Shown in pieces: positions 21,427 to 31,674 of a stretch of DNA of 64,000 nt (positions within the stretch are counted from its first letter, which is position 1; the number at the start of each line of letters is the position of its first letter). The position numbers and the translations under genes are program-made. The stretch is from Desulfomonile sp963700305 (GTDB taxonomy: Bacteria; Desulfobacterota; Desulfomonilia; Desulfomonilales; Desulfomonilaceae): contig CAVOXB010000022.1 in the NCBI GenBank assembly GCA_963700305.1, forward strand, positions 1-64,000, given 5' to 3'. The notes beneath the pieces were generated by a model, which saw nothing but the letters and a program-made list of their open reading frames with translations, did no database searches and had not been told where the DNA came from.

Positions 21427-23151
21427 ATGAAATCCAATTCCCAGAGCATGCTATTCCATGAATACGTGACAGAGCTGTTTGATCAAGCTGGAAAAAGAGC
21501 ATACTTCGCCATTGTGGTATTAATTGCTGTCGGACTTACACAGGGAGTCGGATTGCTCATGCTGATCCCGTTTCTCCAGTTGATCGGAATCGGCGATTCC
21601 GCACCAACGGGTATAGTCGCTATAATCGGCAACGCATGGAATTTTACAGGACTGCCACTCAGCCTGCCTGTAGTGCTGGTAGTCTACATCGCTACAGTGG
21701 CGGTGTACGCTGTGACGCAACAATGGTCCACCATACTTAACTCTAAGCTGTCCCATGCATTCACGCGGAAACTGCGTGATGATCTGTTCAAAGCGATGGT
21801 GCGGGTCCAGTGGCTCCGATTCATTCAGATCAGAGGATCGGACATTAATCATGTTATGACATCAAACCTCACCACCATCGATAATGGCACATATGGTCTT
21901 TTTGCCCTCATCAGCGGTATTTTCGTTGTCCTGGTGCATATTGGCATAGCAATGATGTTGTCATTTCCTCTCACGTGCGTGGCGATAGTCTGCTCTGGCG
22001 CTCTGCTCCTGGTTCTCAGACCGCTCAATCGCCGGTCCTATGCGCTCGGCGAGGAGTGGCGCCAGACTATGGCCGCATTATTTGGCGTTTTGATGGACCA
22101 CTTGGCCGGAATGAAGATTGCCAAGAGCTTCGGAGCTGAGGACCGGCACATTCGTAGTTTCTGCGCATTGAGCGGCAACCTTGAGCAACAGGCTAATCGG
22201 TATGCGGGAATTCTCTCCTCCACGAGTATGTACTATGAAATTGGTGGAGTCATTACCGTGGCGGTATTCTTTTTCACCGGAGTTCAAATTTTTCAAATCC
22301 CCGCGGCCAGACTCCTGATCATGGTTTTTCTCTTTGCCAGCCTTGTGCCCCAGTTTTCGTGGATGCAAAGGACATGGCAAGGCATACTTAATATGTTGCC
22401 CGCTTACAAAGCAGTGCTGCAAATGAAAGAAAAGTTTTGCGCTGCCGAGGAACCTTTAGCACTCTCTGAGGTGAAGCCCATCGAACTTGAGAGAGGCATA
22501 GAATTCCAAAATGTGTCATTCGGGTACAACAAGGAAGATAGGGATTTTGTTATTAGGGGATTGGAACTGCTCATTCGATCAAAAGAAACAACTGTTGTCC
22601 TTGGTCCGTCAGGCGGCGGCAAAAGCACGTTTGCGGACCTGCTGATCGGATTGTTGACTCCGGATAAGGGGCAGATCCTCATAGATGGCAAGCAGCTGGA
22701 AGGAAATCTGCTGCATTCTTGGAGAAAGTCAGTGGGTTACGTTCCGCAGGAGAGTCTGCTGTTCCACGAGACCTTGCGAGACAACATGCTATGGGCTTCG
22801 CCCGAGAGTTCGGAAGAAGACATCTGGGAGTCACTTCGATTGGCCGCAGCCGCTGACTTTGTCATGGCTTTGCCCGAGGGACTAAATACAATCGTAGGGG
22901 ATCGAGGCGTAAGGCTTTCGGGTGGGCAGCGTCAGAGGATCGCCCTCGCAAGGGCCCTGCTGCGCAAGCCTACATTACTGTTACTGGACGAAGCGACGAG
23001 CAATCTGGACGCGGAAAACGAGCAACGGATCATTCAAGCCCTGCAAGAACTGCGAGGAACGATGACAGTGGTCTTTATCTCGCACAGACAGTCTGCAGTG
23101 CAATGCGCGGACAGAGTCGTCCAGATCGAAGAAGGGCGAGCATTAACGTAG
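21427..23151 (+). CDS. ABC exporter, fused membrane and ATPase domains
   Basis: A 574-residue half-transporter of the MsbA/ABCB type. The N-terminal about 320 residues hold six membrane helices (YFAIVVLIAVGLTQGVGLLM, FALISGIFVVLVHIGIAMML and others). The ATPase domain has Walker A GPSGGGKST, the Q-loop in GYVPQESLLF, signature LSGGQRQRIALARA, Walker B LLLLDEATSNLD and the switch histidine in VFISHRQSAV. It would work as a homodimer exporting a lipid, peptide or drug across the inner membrane. Neighbours do not reveal the cargo. AAGGTGTC just before the ATG acts as ribosome binding site. Confidence 0.85.
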   Translation: MKSNSQSMLFHEYVTELFDQAGKRAYFAIVVLIAVGLTQGVGLLMLIPFLQLIGIGDSAPTGIVAIIGNAWNFTGLPLSLPVVLVVYIATVAVYAVTQQWSTILNSKLSHAFTRKLRDDLFKAMVRVQWLRFIQIRGSDINHVMTSNLTTIDNGTYGLFALISGIFVVLVHIGIAMMLSFPLTCVAIVCSGALLLVLRPLNRRSYALGEEWRQTMAALFGVLMDHLAGMKIAKSFGAEDRHIRSFCALSGNLEQQANRYAGILSSTSMYYEIGGVITVAVFFFTGVQIFQIPAARLLIMVFLFASLVPQFSWMQRTWQGILNMLPAYKAVLQMKEKFCAAEEPLALSEVKPIELERGIEFQNVSFGYNKEDRDFVIRGLELLIRSKETTVVLGPSGGGKSTFADLLIGLLTPDKGQILIDGKQLEGNLLHSWRKSVGYVPQESLLFHETLRDNMLWASPESSEEDIWESLRLAAAADFVMALPEGLNTIVGDRGVRLSGGQRQRIALARALLRKPTLLLLDEATSNLDAENEQRIIQALQELRGTMTVVFISHRQSAVQCADRVVQIEEGRALT

Positions 23152-23262
23152 CCGGAAACCCTTGCATCAAAGGGTACTTCGCGATCGATGTTCCCATGCG
23201 CCAGTGTCCATCTCCACTGATGGGCGATCTTGCGGTTGAGCCTGCCCTTGCCTGAATTCTGA

Positions 23263-23283
23263 TGTGCGTATATGATACGCACA
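23263..23283. promoter_or_regulatory. 9-base inverted repeat upstream of the YaiI-like gene
   Basis: TGTGCGTAT and ATACGCACA, separated by ATG, form a perfect inverted repeat 80 bases before the downstream gene and 110 bases after the ABC transporter. It could be an operator or part of a terminator. There is no T run directly after it. Confidence 0.35.
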
Positions 23284-23363
23284 CGTAACGGCGTATACGT
23301 ATTGACTCAATACTTCGAGACACCTTTTTCTGCACTTATCTTCCCGATCAGAAAGGTCCTTAA

Positions 23364-23873
23364 TTGATCAAAATCTACGTTGATGGAGATGGTTGTCCGG
23401 TAAAGAATGAAGTCTTTCGGGTGGCCCTTCGCTACGGGCTAAAAGTCTACGTGGTTTCCAACTCCAGGATGAGAATGCCGCAAGAGGGATTATTTGAGCT
23501 CGTTATTGTCAAGGAGGGCTTTGACGCGGCAGATGATTGGATTGTGGAGCATGTTCGTGAAAATGATGTCGCAGTATCAAGTGATATTCCTCTTGCTGCA
23601 CGGTGTCTTGAGAAAGGTGCCCGCATACTCGACCCGAAAGGACGCGTCTTCACTGAAGAATCCATCGGCGGCGCTCTTGCGAACAGAGAATTGATGGCCC
23701 ATCTCCGGGAATTGGGAAATATTACCGGAGGCCCGGCCCCTTTTGAAAAGCGAGACCGGTCTCGTTTCCTTGAACGTCTTGACTATGTGATCCAAGTCGC
23801 TCTGAAGGCAAGGCGTCAAACGCAACTCCGGCCCGTGAACGCTGGGGGTTGGACTGCTAACAACGACCGTTAG
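23364..23873 (+). CDS. YaiI/YqxD family protein (DUF188)
   Basis: A 169-residue frame with a TTG start preceded by GAAAGG. IKIYVDGDGCPVKNEVFRVA is the N-terminal signature of the family; AAARC-like LAARCLEKGARILDPKGR and the C-terminal RFLERLDYVIQ are also typical. The family has a PIN-like nuclease fold, and its cellular role is not established. The gene ends 10 bases before the pseudouridine synthase, so they may be co-transcribed. Confidence 0.85.
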   Translation: MIKIYVDGDGCPVKNEVFRVALRYGLKVYVVSNSRMRMPQEGLFELVIVKEGFDAADDWIVEHVRENDVAVSSDIPLAARCLEKGARILDPKGRVFTEESIGGALANRELMAHLRELGNITGGPAPFEKRDRSRFLERLDYVIQVALKARRQTQLRPVNAGGWTANNDR

Positions 23874-23883
23874 GGAACTCGAT

Positions 23884-24621
23884 ATGAGTAGACCATCAAG
23901 ACCGGGCGCCAAACATCTGCCGAAGGGACTCGTGATTATTGACGAAGACAGAGATATTCTTGTGGTGGATAAGCCGCCGGGCCTCCTGACGATTGGTACA
24001 GATAAGGAGAAATCGCGAACAGCTTACTTTATCCTCACGGATTATGTCCGCAAGGGCTGCTCCAGATCCAAGAAACGTCTTTTCATCGTTCACCGATTGG
24101 ACAGGGATACTTCAGGCATACTCATCTTCGCTAAGAACCCAGAGGCAAAGCTCCACTTGCAAGGCCACTGGGACGAAACTAAGAAGAAATATCTCGCCGT
24201 CGTTCATGGCAAGTGTCAGAAGTCGTCGGGTACGATTTCTACGTACTTGGCGGAGAGCACTGCTCACCGCGTGTACTCCACATCTGACGCTGCAAAAGGA
24301 AAACTGTCTCATACTGCCTACACAGTGCTCAAAGAGTCAAAGGACTTTACTCTGCTGGAAGTCGATCTGCTGACGGGCAGGAAGCACCAGATACGCGTGC
24401 ATCTCGCCGACATTGGGCATCCGGTTGTAGGTGATCAGAAGTATGGAACAGGGGATAAAGCACATAAACGGCTGGCACTTCATGCCATATCGGTTTCCTT
24501 CACACATCCGTTCAGCGGAAAGCAGCTCACTTTTGAAACGAGAGTGCCCCCATATTTCAAACACCTGGTTGGCAGTCTGGATAACGCAAATGAAGAGGAA
24601 ACAACTGCATTGAATGCGTAA
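23884..24621 (+). CDS. RluA-family pseudouridine synthase
   Basis: A 245-residue protein. DILVVDKPPGLLTIGTD is motif I. FIVHRLDRDTSGILIFAKNP contains the catalytic aspartate in HRLDRDTSG. TLLEVDLLTGRKHQIRVHLA and HPVVGDQKYG are the downstream conserved blocks. It isomerises uridine to pseudouridine in rRNA or tRNA; the target site cannot be told. There is no S4 domain at the N-terminus, as in the RluA/RluE-like short class. Confidence 0.85.
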   Translation: MSRPSRPGAKHLPKGLVIIDEDRDILVVDKPPGLLTIGTDKEKSRTAYFILTDYVRKGCSRSKKRLFIVHRLDRDTSGILIFAKNPEAKLHLQGHWDETKKKYLAVVHGKCQKSSGTISTYLAESTAHRVYSTSDAAKGKLSHTAYTVLKESKDFTLLEVDLLTGRKHQIRVHLADIGHPVVGDQKYGTGDKAHKRLALHAISVSFTHPFSGKQLTFETRVPPYFKHLVGSLDNANEEETTALNA

Positions 24622-24649
24622 TATTGACGCGACAGATTCATATCGCCCG

Positions 24650-24841
24650 TTATGACTCCTGAATATCAACTATGTCAGAGATGCCAAACTTTAGATTGTA
24701 GACTGCACTCAGCACGCACACAGCGTTCTTCTCTATTGCGGGCACTCCTTTGCCCAGATTTTTCAGCTGCTCTGCCGCTTCTTCTATGCGGTCAATCTTT
24801 TCTTTGATGTCTCGCAAGATCTCCAGATCGCCGTGGTCCAT
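24650..24841 (-). CDS. Small helical protein of unknown function
   Basis: A 63-residue frame starting 21 bases after the stop of the CoA ligase on the same strand, so probably its operon partner. The N-terminal half is an amphipathic charged helix (EILRDIKEKIDRIEEAAEQL), followed by a hydrophobic segment (VCVLSAVYNLKFGISDIV). No known family is recognised. Confidence 0.5.
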   Translation of the reverse strand: MDHGDLEILRDIKEKIDRIEEAAEQLKNLGKGVPAIEKNAVCVLSAVYNLKFGISDIVDIQES

Positions 24842-24861
24842 GACGTCCGAACTCCTTTCCG

Positions 24862-26175
24862 TTACCTAAGGTCTTTGAATCGCTTGGATTTGAGCGTGTA
24901 CCTCGGCAACGCCCCTGGTGACACGGCCTCGATCTCGAATCTGAGATTCGTCTTGATCTTCAATCGTTCGCCAATCCGGCGCATGAGTTCGCTCTGTACC
25001 TCTGGGCTAATTTCGTCCTTGGGCTCAACTATAAGCGAGATTCCGTCCATAATTCCCTTTTTGTGAACAATGATTTCGTATTCAACGATTTCGGGAAACT
25101 CAGCCCTCAGAAGGTCTTCAACAGCGACCGGTGTGAACAGGACCCCGCGAATCTTCATCAAGTGATCTGTCCTGCCGCTGACTTCTTTGATCATCATGGA
25201 GGTCCTGCCGCACTCACATCCGGTGGAGCCCTTCCTCACCACGTCCTTGGTATTAAAACGAATCAGCGGGAAAGATCGTCTCCCAAGAGGCGTGACAACA
25301 GCTACGCCAAGCTCGCCTTCCTCAACCTCTCTGCTCAGAGTATCCAGGTCGAGAATCTCCACAAGATGAAAGGGTTCCAGAATATGTAGCCCTTTTCTCT
25401 GATTGCACATGGCCGCCCAAGCGCAAGGTTCGGTGCCGCCTATGTGATCGTATACCTCTGCTCCCCATGTGTCTTCGAGCCTTCTTCTTGTGGCATCTGG
25501 CAAGGGCTCCCCGGCACATTCCATTCTTTTGATACCCAAGTCTCTGGGATTCAATCCCATTTTTCCCGCTTCTTCGGCCAGGTGAAGGCCATAGGTGGGC
25601 GTATTCAACAGGGCCGTGGCTTTTACCTCAAGTATCTTGTTGATTCGACCTTTGCTATCCAGCGCACCTCCAGGCACAACCATGCAGCCCAGCTTTTCTG
25701 CAGCAAAATGGCCCTCCCAGAACGCGACATAAACGTTATACCCAAATGGGATGAATACACGATCGGTTTCACGGAAACCTGCCATCCACAGAATATGGCA
25801 CCATATCTCAACCCGCCACTGCCAGCTCTCATAGGATTCTGGAACGTACACCGGTCTGCCGGTAGTTCCCGAGGTTTGCCGAAAACTGGAAACCTCTTCA
25901 GGCGGCACGCCCAGCATCTCTCCGAACAGGAAAGGCTCCTTATCGACTTGCGCTAGTCTCAAGTCCTCTTTGTCGGTTAGAGGCAGCTTTCTCATGTCTT
26001 CTATGGTCCTGATATCCTCCGGGGAAACATCAGCGAACCGGCTTCGGTAGAAACCCGAATGGCTTTTTGCGTATGAAAGGAGCTTTCTAAAGCGCTGAAG
26101 CTGAATCCCAAGTAATTGCTCTCTCGGCAACGTTTCCAGGTAAAAATTCCAGTAATCAGTAACGCGGCGTTCCAT
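24862..26175 (-). CDS. Phenylacetate-CoA ligase family enzyme (PaaK-like), copy 1
   Basis: About 437 residues, normal for the family. FRQTSGTTGRPVYVPESYE is the AMP-binding P-loop; YDHIGGTEPCAWAAMCNQRK and PLIRFNTKDVVRKG the acceptor motifs; GRTDHLMKIRGVLFTPVAVE the C-terminal hinge. ATG 26175 (MERRVTDYWNFYLETL) has GGAGG at ideal distance; ATG 26181 is too close to it. The enzyme forms an acyl-CoA from an aromatic or arylacetic acid with ATP. It is followed by the small protein at 24650-24841 and lies head-to-tail with the IclR regulator gene. Substrate unproven. Confidence 0.8.
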   Translation of the reverse strand: MERRVTDYWNFYLETLPREQLLGIQLQRFRKLLSYAKSHSGFYRSRFADVSPEDIRTIEDMRKLPLTDKEDLRLAQVDKEPFLFGEMLGVPPEEVSSFRQTSGTTGRPVYVPESYESWQWRVEIWCHILWMAGFRETDRVFIPFGYNVYVAFWEGHFAAEKLGCMVVPGGALDSKGRINKILEVKATALLNTPTYGLHLAEEAGKMGLNPRDLGIKRMECAGEPLPDATRRRLEDTWGAEVYDHIGGTEPCAWAAMCNQRKGLHILEPFHLVEILDLDTLSREVEEGELGVAVVTPLGRRSFPLIRFNTKDVVRKGSTGCECGRTSMMIKEVSGRTDHLMKIRGVLFTPVAVEDLLRAEFPEIVEYEIIVHKKGIMDGISLIVEPKDEISPEVQSELMRRIGERLKIKTNLRFEIEAVSPGALPRYTLKSKRFKDLR

Positions 26176-26357
26176 TGACATGCCTCCATTTCCTGGCGAG
26201 CGATAGGCCTGACTAAGGCAGCAAAAGAGCTATCCAAAGGTCACAGTCAACGGTCTATTCAGACAAGATTTTCCGCCCGAAAACTTCATGAATGCTGAAG
26301 CCTGAAAATCTCATTAGTGTCGTATAGCCTTAATTGTAAATTCCGAATTTGTTCGGA

Positions 26358-27143
26358 TTAATTAGCTTCAGCCGGCCTGAAGCGGATGTCAAGCTCGGTT
26401 GCGACCCTTTTCAGGCGTTGTGACAGCTCCGAGATCTCTCGGTCCGATTCCTGACGTCTCAATCCGACTGCCCAAATTGCAGCCTCACGACCTTCGCGAT
26501 GAGTGTTGACAGGCACTGCTACAGCGATGATTCCTTCAATGTATTCTTCCCAGTCCAGAGCGAAACCTTCCTCACGGACTTTTAAGACCGCTTGTTTGTA
26601 TTTTGCCTTATCAACACATGTATGAGGCGTAAACTTCCTGAGTTCGCCGGCAGACAGAACTTGGTCGATCTGAGTATCGGAGAGCTGCGACAAGAGAGCC
26701 TTCCCAGAAGCTCCCGAGAGGAGAGGCAACTGCATCCCCACTTCTGCGGCGACCCGGATGTCAAGAGCAGCCTCGAATTTGTCCACGATGACTGCTTTGA
26801 GGCCGTATCGGATACCAAAGAAGGCGCTAAAGCTTGAGGTGTTTGCGATATCGCTAAGGTAGGGACGAACGGTGCGGATCAGGTCAGTCTTCCTGCTTGC
26901 GCCGTTGGCCAAAATGTGCAAGCGAGTCCCGAATCCGAACTTGCCGTCCTGAAGGTGTTCGAGGACATCAAGGTCAGCGAGGGTTCGGAGCATGTTGAAG
27001 ACAGTGCTTTTGTTCAAATCGAGTTTTCTGGCGATCTCGCTAATTCCGAGAGGCGCCGTAGATCTGGAAAGGAGCTCCAAAATGGCGAAGCATTTGTCCA
27101 GAGCGGGGACTCTTTTGAATTCTGGCTTTTGGGGTCCGATCAT
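26358..27143 (-). CDS. IclR-family transcriptional regulator, copy 1
   Basis: A 261-residue protein. The N-terminal winged helix-turn-helix is RVPALDKCFAILELLSRSTA, then GISEIARKLDLNKSTVFNML. The C-terminal effector domain contains LPLLSGASGKALLSQLSDTQ and GIIAVAVPVNTHREGREAAI. It is upstream of the CoA ligase on the same strand with a 180-base gap, and likely controls it in response to an aromatic effector. Upstream of its start is a TATAGAGAAC element that also precedes the second IclR gene. Confidence 0.85.
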   Translation of the reverse strand: MIGPQKPEFKRVPALDKCFAILELLSRSTAPLGISEIARKLDLNKSTVFNMLRTLADLDVLEHLQDGKFGFGTRLHILANGASRKTDLIRTVRPYLSDIANTSSFSAFFGIRYGLKAVIVDKFEAALDIRVAAEVGMQLPLLSGASGKALLSQLSDTQIDQVLSAGELRKFTPHTCVDKAKYKQAVLKVREEGFALDWEEYIEGIIAVAVPVNTHREGREAAIWAVGLRRQESDREISELSQRLKRVATELDIRFRPAEAN

Positions 27144-27147
27144 TACT

Positions 27148-27170
27148 GTTCTCTATATCGAACTATATAT
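27148..27170. promoter_or_regulatory. Candidate IclR autoregulatory site
   Basis: On the minus strand, in gene direction, GTTCGATATAGAGAAC lies 5 bases before the start of the IclR gene. It is a partial palindrome (GTTC...GAAC). Its TATAGAGAAC half recurs at 31834-31843 in front of the second IclR gene. Confidence 0.35.
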
Positions 27171-27368
27171 CTCTATGGTGAACTCCTGCGCCTGCGCTGT
27201 CAAGTCAAAATATCCCATGCCAACAAATAATTTGGTGATTGCAGAGTCTCGAGATCTTACTCAAAAATTATGGCGTATTCTTACTCCTGCTGAGGGCTTG
27301 CTTGGAACAGAGTAAGCAGCCATAATAGCGCCAAGCCAAGATATGCAAATAAAAAGGAACTCGACTGA

Positions 27369-28175
27369 ATGGACGATAAGCTTTTGAGAAAATTACTGGA
27401 AGATGTCCAGGCTGGTTGCTTGGACGTAAACGCGGCTCTTCAGAGTCTGAGAAAATTGCCTTTCGATGATTTGGGATACGCCAAGATCGATAATCACCGC
27501 TGCATCCGACAAGGAGTTGCTGAAGTCATATTTTGCCAGGGAAAGAGCGTTCGGCAAATTCAGGGGATTGTCGAACAAATGGCCAAGAATCACAGTAATA
27601 TATTAGCCAGCAGAGCTGATCCGCATATTTTCGAGGGAATTCAAGAAATTGTCAAAGAATGCCGTTATTATGAGATGGCCCGGATGGTAGTCATCAATCC
27701 CCAAGAAACGGAAAAAAGTGGCAATATAGCGGTAGTCAGCGCAGGAACCTCGGATATTCCCGTTGCTGAGGAAGCCGCAGTAACAGCGGACACGCTCGGC
27801 AATCATGTCAATCGTCTCTATGACGTGGGAGTGGCCGGAATCCATAGACTTTTGCACTGTTATGATGATCTCTTCAGGGCCAATGTTGTGGTGGTGGTTG
27901 CAGGAATGGAGGGCGCTCTTGCCAGCGTTGTGGGTGGGCTGGTGTCCGCGCCGGTGATAGGAGTCCCCACCAGCATCGGTTACGGAGCAAGTTTCGGAGG
28001 TATTGCAGCACTTCTAAGCATGCTGAACAGTTGTGCTTCCGGCGTATCTGTCGTAAATATCGATAATGGTTTCGGAGCAGGCTTTCAAGCCAGTCTGATC
28101 AACAAATTGGCTGCGCGGAAGACAGAGCAAGTATCGACTCACGAGCCTGATCGAGAAAAACTTATTCCGGCGTAA
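27369..28175 (+). CDS. larB: LarB, nickel-pincer cofactor biosynthesis carboxylase/hydrolase
   Basis: A 268-residue protein with the PurE-like C-terminal half: IAVVSAGTSDIPVAEEAAVT, VVVVAGMEGALASVVGGLVS and PVIGVPTSIGYGASFGGIAA. The N-terminal FDDLGYAKIDNHRCIRQGVA and EVIFCQGKSVRQI are LarB-specific. LarB carboxylates and hydrolyses nicotinate adenine dinucleotide in the first step towards the nickel-pincer nucleotide used by lactate racemase and related enzymes. LarC and LarE are not in this window. A ribosome binding site AAAAAGGAAC precedes the ATG. It ends 60 bases before the transporter gene. Confidence 0.85.
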   Translation: MDDKLLRKLLEDVQAGCLDVNAALQSLRKLPFDDLGYAKIDNHRCIRQGVAEVIFCQGKSVRQIQGIVEQMAKNHSNILASRADPHIFEGIQEIVKECRYYEMARMVVINPQETEKSGNIAVVSAGTSDIPVAEEAAVTADTLGNHVNRLYDVGVAGIHRLLHCYDDLFRANVVVVVAGMEGALASVVGGLVSAPVIGVPTSIGYGASFGGIAALLSMLNSCASGVSVVNIDNGFGAGFQASLINKLAARKTEQVSTHEPDREKLIPA

Positions 28176-28234
28176 TGAAAGACTCTTGATAAGACATAGG
28201 GAACATCCGAATTTACTCAGGAGGTTCTTGTAGC

Positions 28235-30903
28235 GTGAAACGTTTTATCGAAAAGTCGTTGAAAATCTATGAGCACGAGATACAGCGGTTCGCATGGCTA
28301 GCTGTGATCTTCTTTTCAGTTTTCTTCGTGACAGCGATTTTCCGCAATTACGTCGACACAGCATTCCTCAAGCGGTACGGCCCCGACTACATCCCATGGA
28401 TGCTGGTCATCAGCGCGATACTGACGATAGTCGTGCTTGCGTTTGCCGATAAGGTGGCCAAGCGCTCCTCCGACTCCTACCTCATGATTCTCGTCTTTGG
28501 GGGTTATGCAGCAGGGGCAGTACTGTGCTGGTTGATGGTCAAGTCCAAGATGAGCATCGTCTACCCAGCGCTGTATCAGCTCATGGGGCTGCTTGACTCC
28601 ATCCAGTTGGTCTATCTGTGGAACATTGCAGGGGATCTGTTTGACGCGAGACAGGGCAAAAGGATCTTCCCGATGGTGACCGCCGCCCAGGTTTCTGGGG
28701 ACTACCGTGGGGAGCTTTCTGACTCGGCCGATCACGTACGGTATCGGCGAGGATGCTGCACTACTAGTTTTCGCTCGAGTTTTTGTTCTCTACTGCAGTC
28801 TTCATGACCATTACCGCACGGAAGGTAGTGGGCGAGACCAAGCCCAAAGCTGTTGCGGTAAAGAAGGATCCCGAGAAGAAACGCCTGGCCCAGATACCCG
28901 CCATTATGAGAGAGTTCCCTATAATACGCTTTCTCATCATCTGTGGTCTCATCCCAAACGTTCTTCTTCCTATTTTTTGTACCAGTTCGCGGTGATTGCG
29001 AACAGTAGTTTTGCAACGGAACAAGGCCTGATTTCTTTCCTCAGTATCTTTCGAGGCGCAACTACCTTCACGACCTTTCTCATCCTTTTGTTCGTTGGAC
29101 GGATGTACTCGGCGATGGGATTGCCAAATGCTTCCCTTGTTCAGCCGGTTAACTTTGCGATTGTTTTTGGCGGTTTGATCGCTTTCTTCAACATATATGT
29201 TGCCGCATATGGGCAGTTCACCCTGATTCTCATTCAGAGAGCCATTGCCGGGCCGGTGAACAAAATCTTATTCAACGTGATTCCCAAGACCCTTGCGGCA
29301 TGGAGCAGAACCTTTATTCGCGGAACTGTATTGAAAATAGGCATGTTGTCCGGGGCCCTGCTCATGATTTTTCTCAAACCGTTCATGGATGCCCAGGCTT
29401 TCGCCTACATAGCTGTCGGACCGGCCGTTTATTGGGTGTTCGAAACATGGTTGTTCAGGAAAGAATACAAACGCATACTCAAACAGGTCATTGTAGAGGA
29501 TAAGATCGATTTCGACAGAATCGATGCCGTGAGCACTTTTGATGCGGGAGGGGCCCCTATGGGGTTGGAGTCCGCCGTAGTGGACATGGTACCGGAAGAG
29601 GGGGGCGATGAGGAATCAAAACGTGTGACTATGGAGCCTCATGTGGCATTGAAGCTGCTCGATGACTCGAACAGCACCGTCCGGGCGGAAGCAGCCCTTG
29701 CGCTGGCAATCAATCCGGATATGAAGGCAGCCGGAAAGCTCGTCAGATGCTTGGAAGATCTGGATGACAATGTGCGGAATGCGGCAATGCAAGCGCTTAT
29801 TGCATACCCCCCTGACATCGTGGCATTCTTGGAATCTTCCATCCTGGAATCGAGTCCGCGAGGCAAGCAGACAATTCTTGAGATCATACGATTATCTCCC
29901 AAAATCAGTGATTTTGAGATCAGTCATCTCTTCGGGAGGCAGGTCGAGGAGGCCTATGCAAACCTGATCGTTGTTCGTCGGCTTCAGGGCCTCGAACAGC
30001 ATCCGGGGGCCCAAATGCTCAAGAAACACTTGCTGGCTCGAAATGATGAAATCCTCAGTCTACTTTTCTACGCACTGTGGGTCTATCACGCAGACATGCG
30101 GCTCATGTATCAGGCCCTAAAATCCGAAAATGCGTCCGTAGCCATCGAAATGGTAGAGACCTCGATCAGGGGGATGAATCTTCCGTACCTAGTCCCCCTC
30201 ATCGATGACGTGCCTTTGAACGAGAAGATCGAGAAAGGAAGGAAGCATTTCAATCTCGTTGCACACGACCAACCGGAGCGTCTCCTGGCGCTATTGATTC
30301 ACTCTGAGGACAGGGTCACCAGGATGCTCACCGTGTATGCAATGGCGGACATGTTGCCGAATGAAGCTTTCATTCCCATCATCGAATCTAGACTGGAAGA
30401 TCAAGATCCGTTCGTACGACAAGTTGCCGAATATGCCTCGGCCAAAGCAATGGGAAAGGACCTTCCAATGCCCGAAATCATCGACCTCATAACCGAACTC
30501 AAAAATTTTGCTCTCTTTGAAGGATTGGGAACCAGAGAGCTGCACGCAATTGCGTCAATTCGCGAAACGCGAGAGATTACAAAAAAGCGACGTTGTCATC
30601 AGGGCCGGAGAGGATAACCCTTCGATTTACCTAATTCTGTCTGGGAAGATATTGATCTATGCGGACTACCAGACCCCAGAGCAAAAGGAGTTGCGCTCCA
30701 GCGAGGCAAACGGATACCTCAATTTTGTGCCAATGTTTGTGAACGAACCTCCCGTAAACACTTCGGTAGCCACGGAGGAAACCGAAGTGCTTGTGCTTCC
30801 ACAGAGCCAGTTTCACGAGATCATGCGGGTGTACCCCCAGATCGGTCTAAACCTTCTGAAGATGGCAGCGGGAATATTCCGCCAAATGGGTTTCACAGCT
30901 TAG
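28235..30903 (+). pseudogene. Transporter-HEAT-cyclic-nucleotide-binding protein, frameshifted
   Basis: Read across frames this is one protein of about 890 residues. Residues about 1-420 are a 10-12 helix membrane domain resembling the Npt/ATP-ADP-exchange and MFS type (FAWLAVIFFSVFFVTAIFRN, YLWNIAGDLFDARQGKRIFP, FNVIPKTLAAWSRTFIRGTV). A HEAT-like repeat domain follows (HVALKLLDDSNSTVRAEAAL, LDDNVRNAAMQALIAYPPDI, EDQDPFVRQVAEYASAKAMG). The end is a cyclic-nucleotide-binding domain (VVIRAGEDNPSIYLILSGKI). Shifts lie near 28,700, 28,780, 28,985 and 30,590; between them the sequence is well conserved, so sequencing error is as likely as decay. A GTG start follows CAGGAGGTTCTT. Substrate unknown. 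Confidence 0.65.
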
Positions 30904-31130
30904 AAACGGTTCCCAAAGCGGTTGTCCATCTGAATCACCAGATCGGTACATTCGTGGCGATGGCAAGAGAGACCAGGACCTGTTGTCTCACCGGCGTGAA
31001 CGGGCGCGACGGTTACCCGAACCATCGGAGTGTCTCGAGAAATGACGGCCTCCTCCCAAGGATCTCCAATGCCTGAACGTAGCATTATAAGCTAGATATT
31101 GCCGGAGGGCGGAGAGTTCCTCCCCCTAAT

Positions 31131-31496
31131 CTATAAGCCGGTTCCCAATGATGGCACTCCGCCGCGTAAAGGATTCTGAGGACGGCTTTTTTCATCGCGT
31201 AAAGGTAACAATCTCCCGAACACTATTAAGGCTGCAGCATTGAAAAGGGACACCGCTTCCCCCAACTCGAGCCGGTCGATTTTAATGTAATGATGCGGTT
31301 CGCCATCGGGAAAAAAAGATCGAATCAACACCACCGGCTCTTTCATAGCTTTTATGCTGACTGAATACGAGAGCGACTCGTCTATAGGGATGCGACAGGA
31401 GTATTCCGAAGCCCCTTGATAGATCTCCGGCTCCAACCTTCTGAGCTTTGCCCACTCAAGTCGTCTGATCATTTCATTAAAGAGGTCTTTGATCAT
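31131..31496 (-). CDS. Protein of unknown function
   Basis: About 121 residues from the internal ATG (MIKDLFNEMIRRLEWAKLRR). Hydrophilic N-terminal helix, then beta-type sequence (YSVSIKAMKEPVVLIRSFFP, HHYIKIDRLELGEAVSLFNA). It looks like a compact soluble protein, and no known family is recognised. It diverges from the IclR gene at 31877. Confidence 0.4.
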   Translation of the reverse strand: MIKDLFNEMIRRLEWAKLRRLEPEIYQGASEYSCRIPIDESLSYSVSIKAMKEPVVLIRSFFPDGEPHHYIKIDRLELGEAVSLFNAAALIVFGRLLPLRDEKSRPQNPLRGGVPSLGTGL

Positions 31497-31674
31497 GGTT
31501 TCTCCCAAATCTATGCATACAGTCGATCTCTAAGTTTTTCGGGGACGCACTCCTTTTTGCAACCAGTGTGCCAGGAAAGGTCAGCAAGAACTCAGAATTT
31601 ACACAAAGGACCAGAGCATTACGCGCAGAAAACAGGTCCGCGCAAAAACCTTCATAAATGTAAGATATGATATA

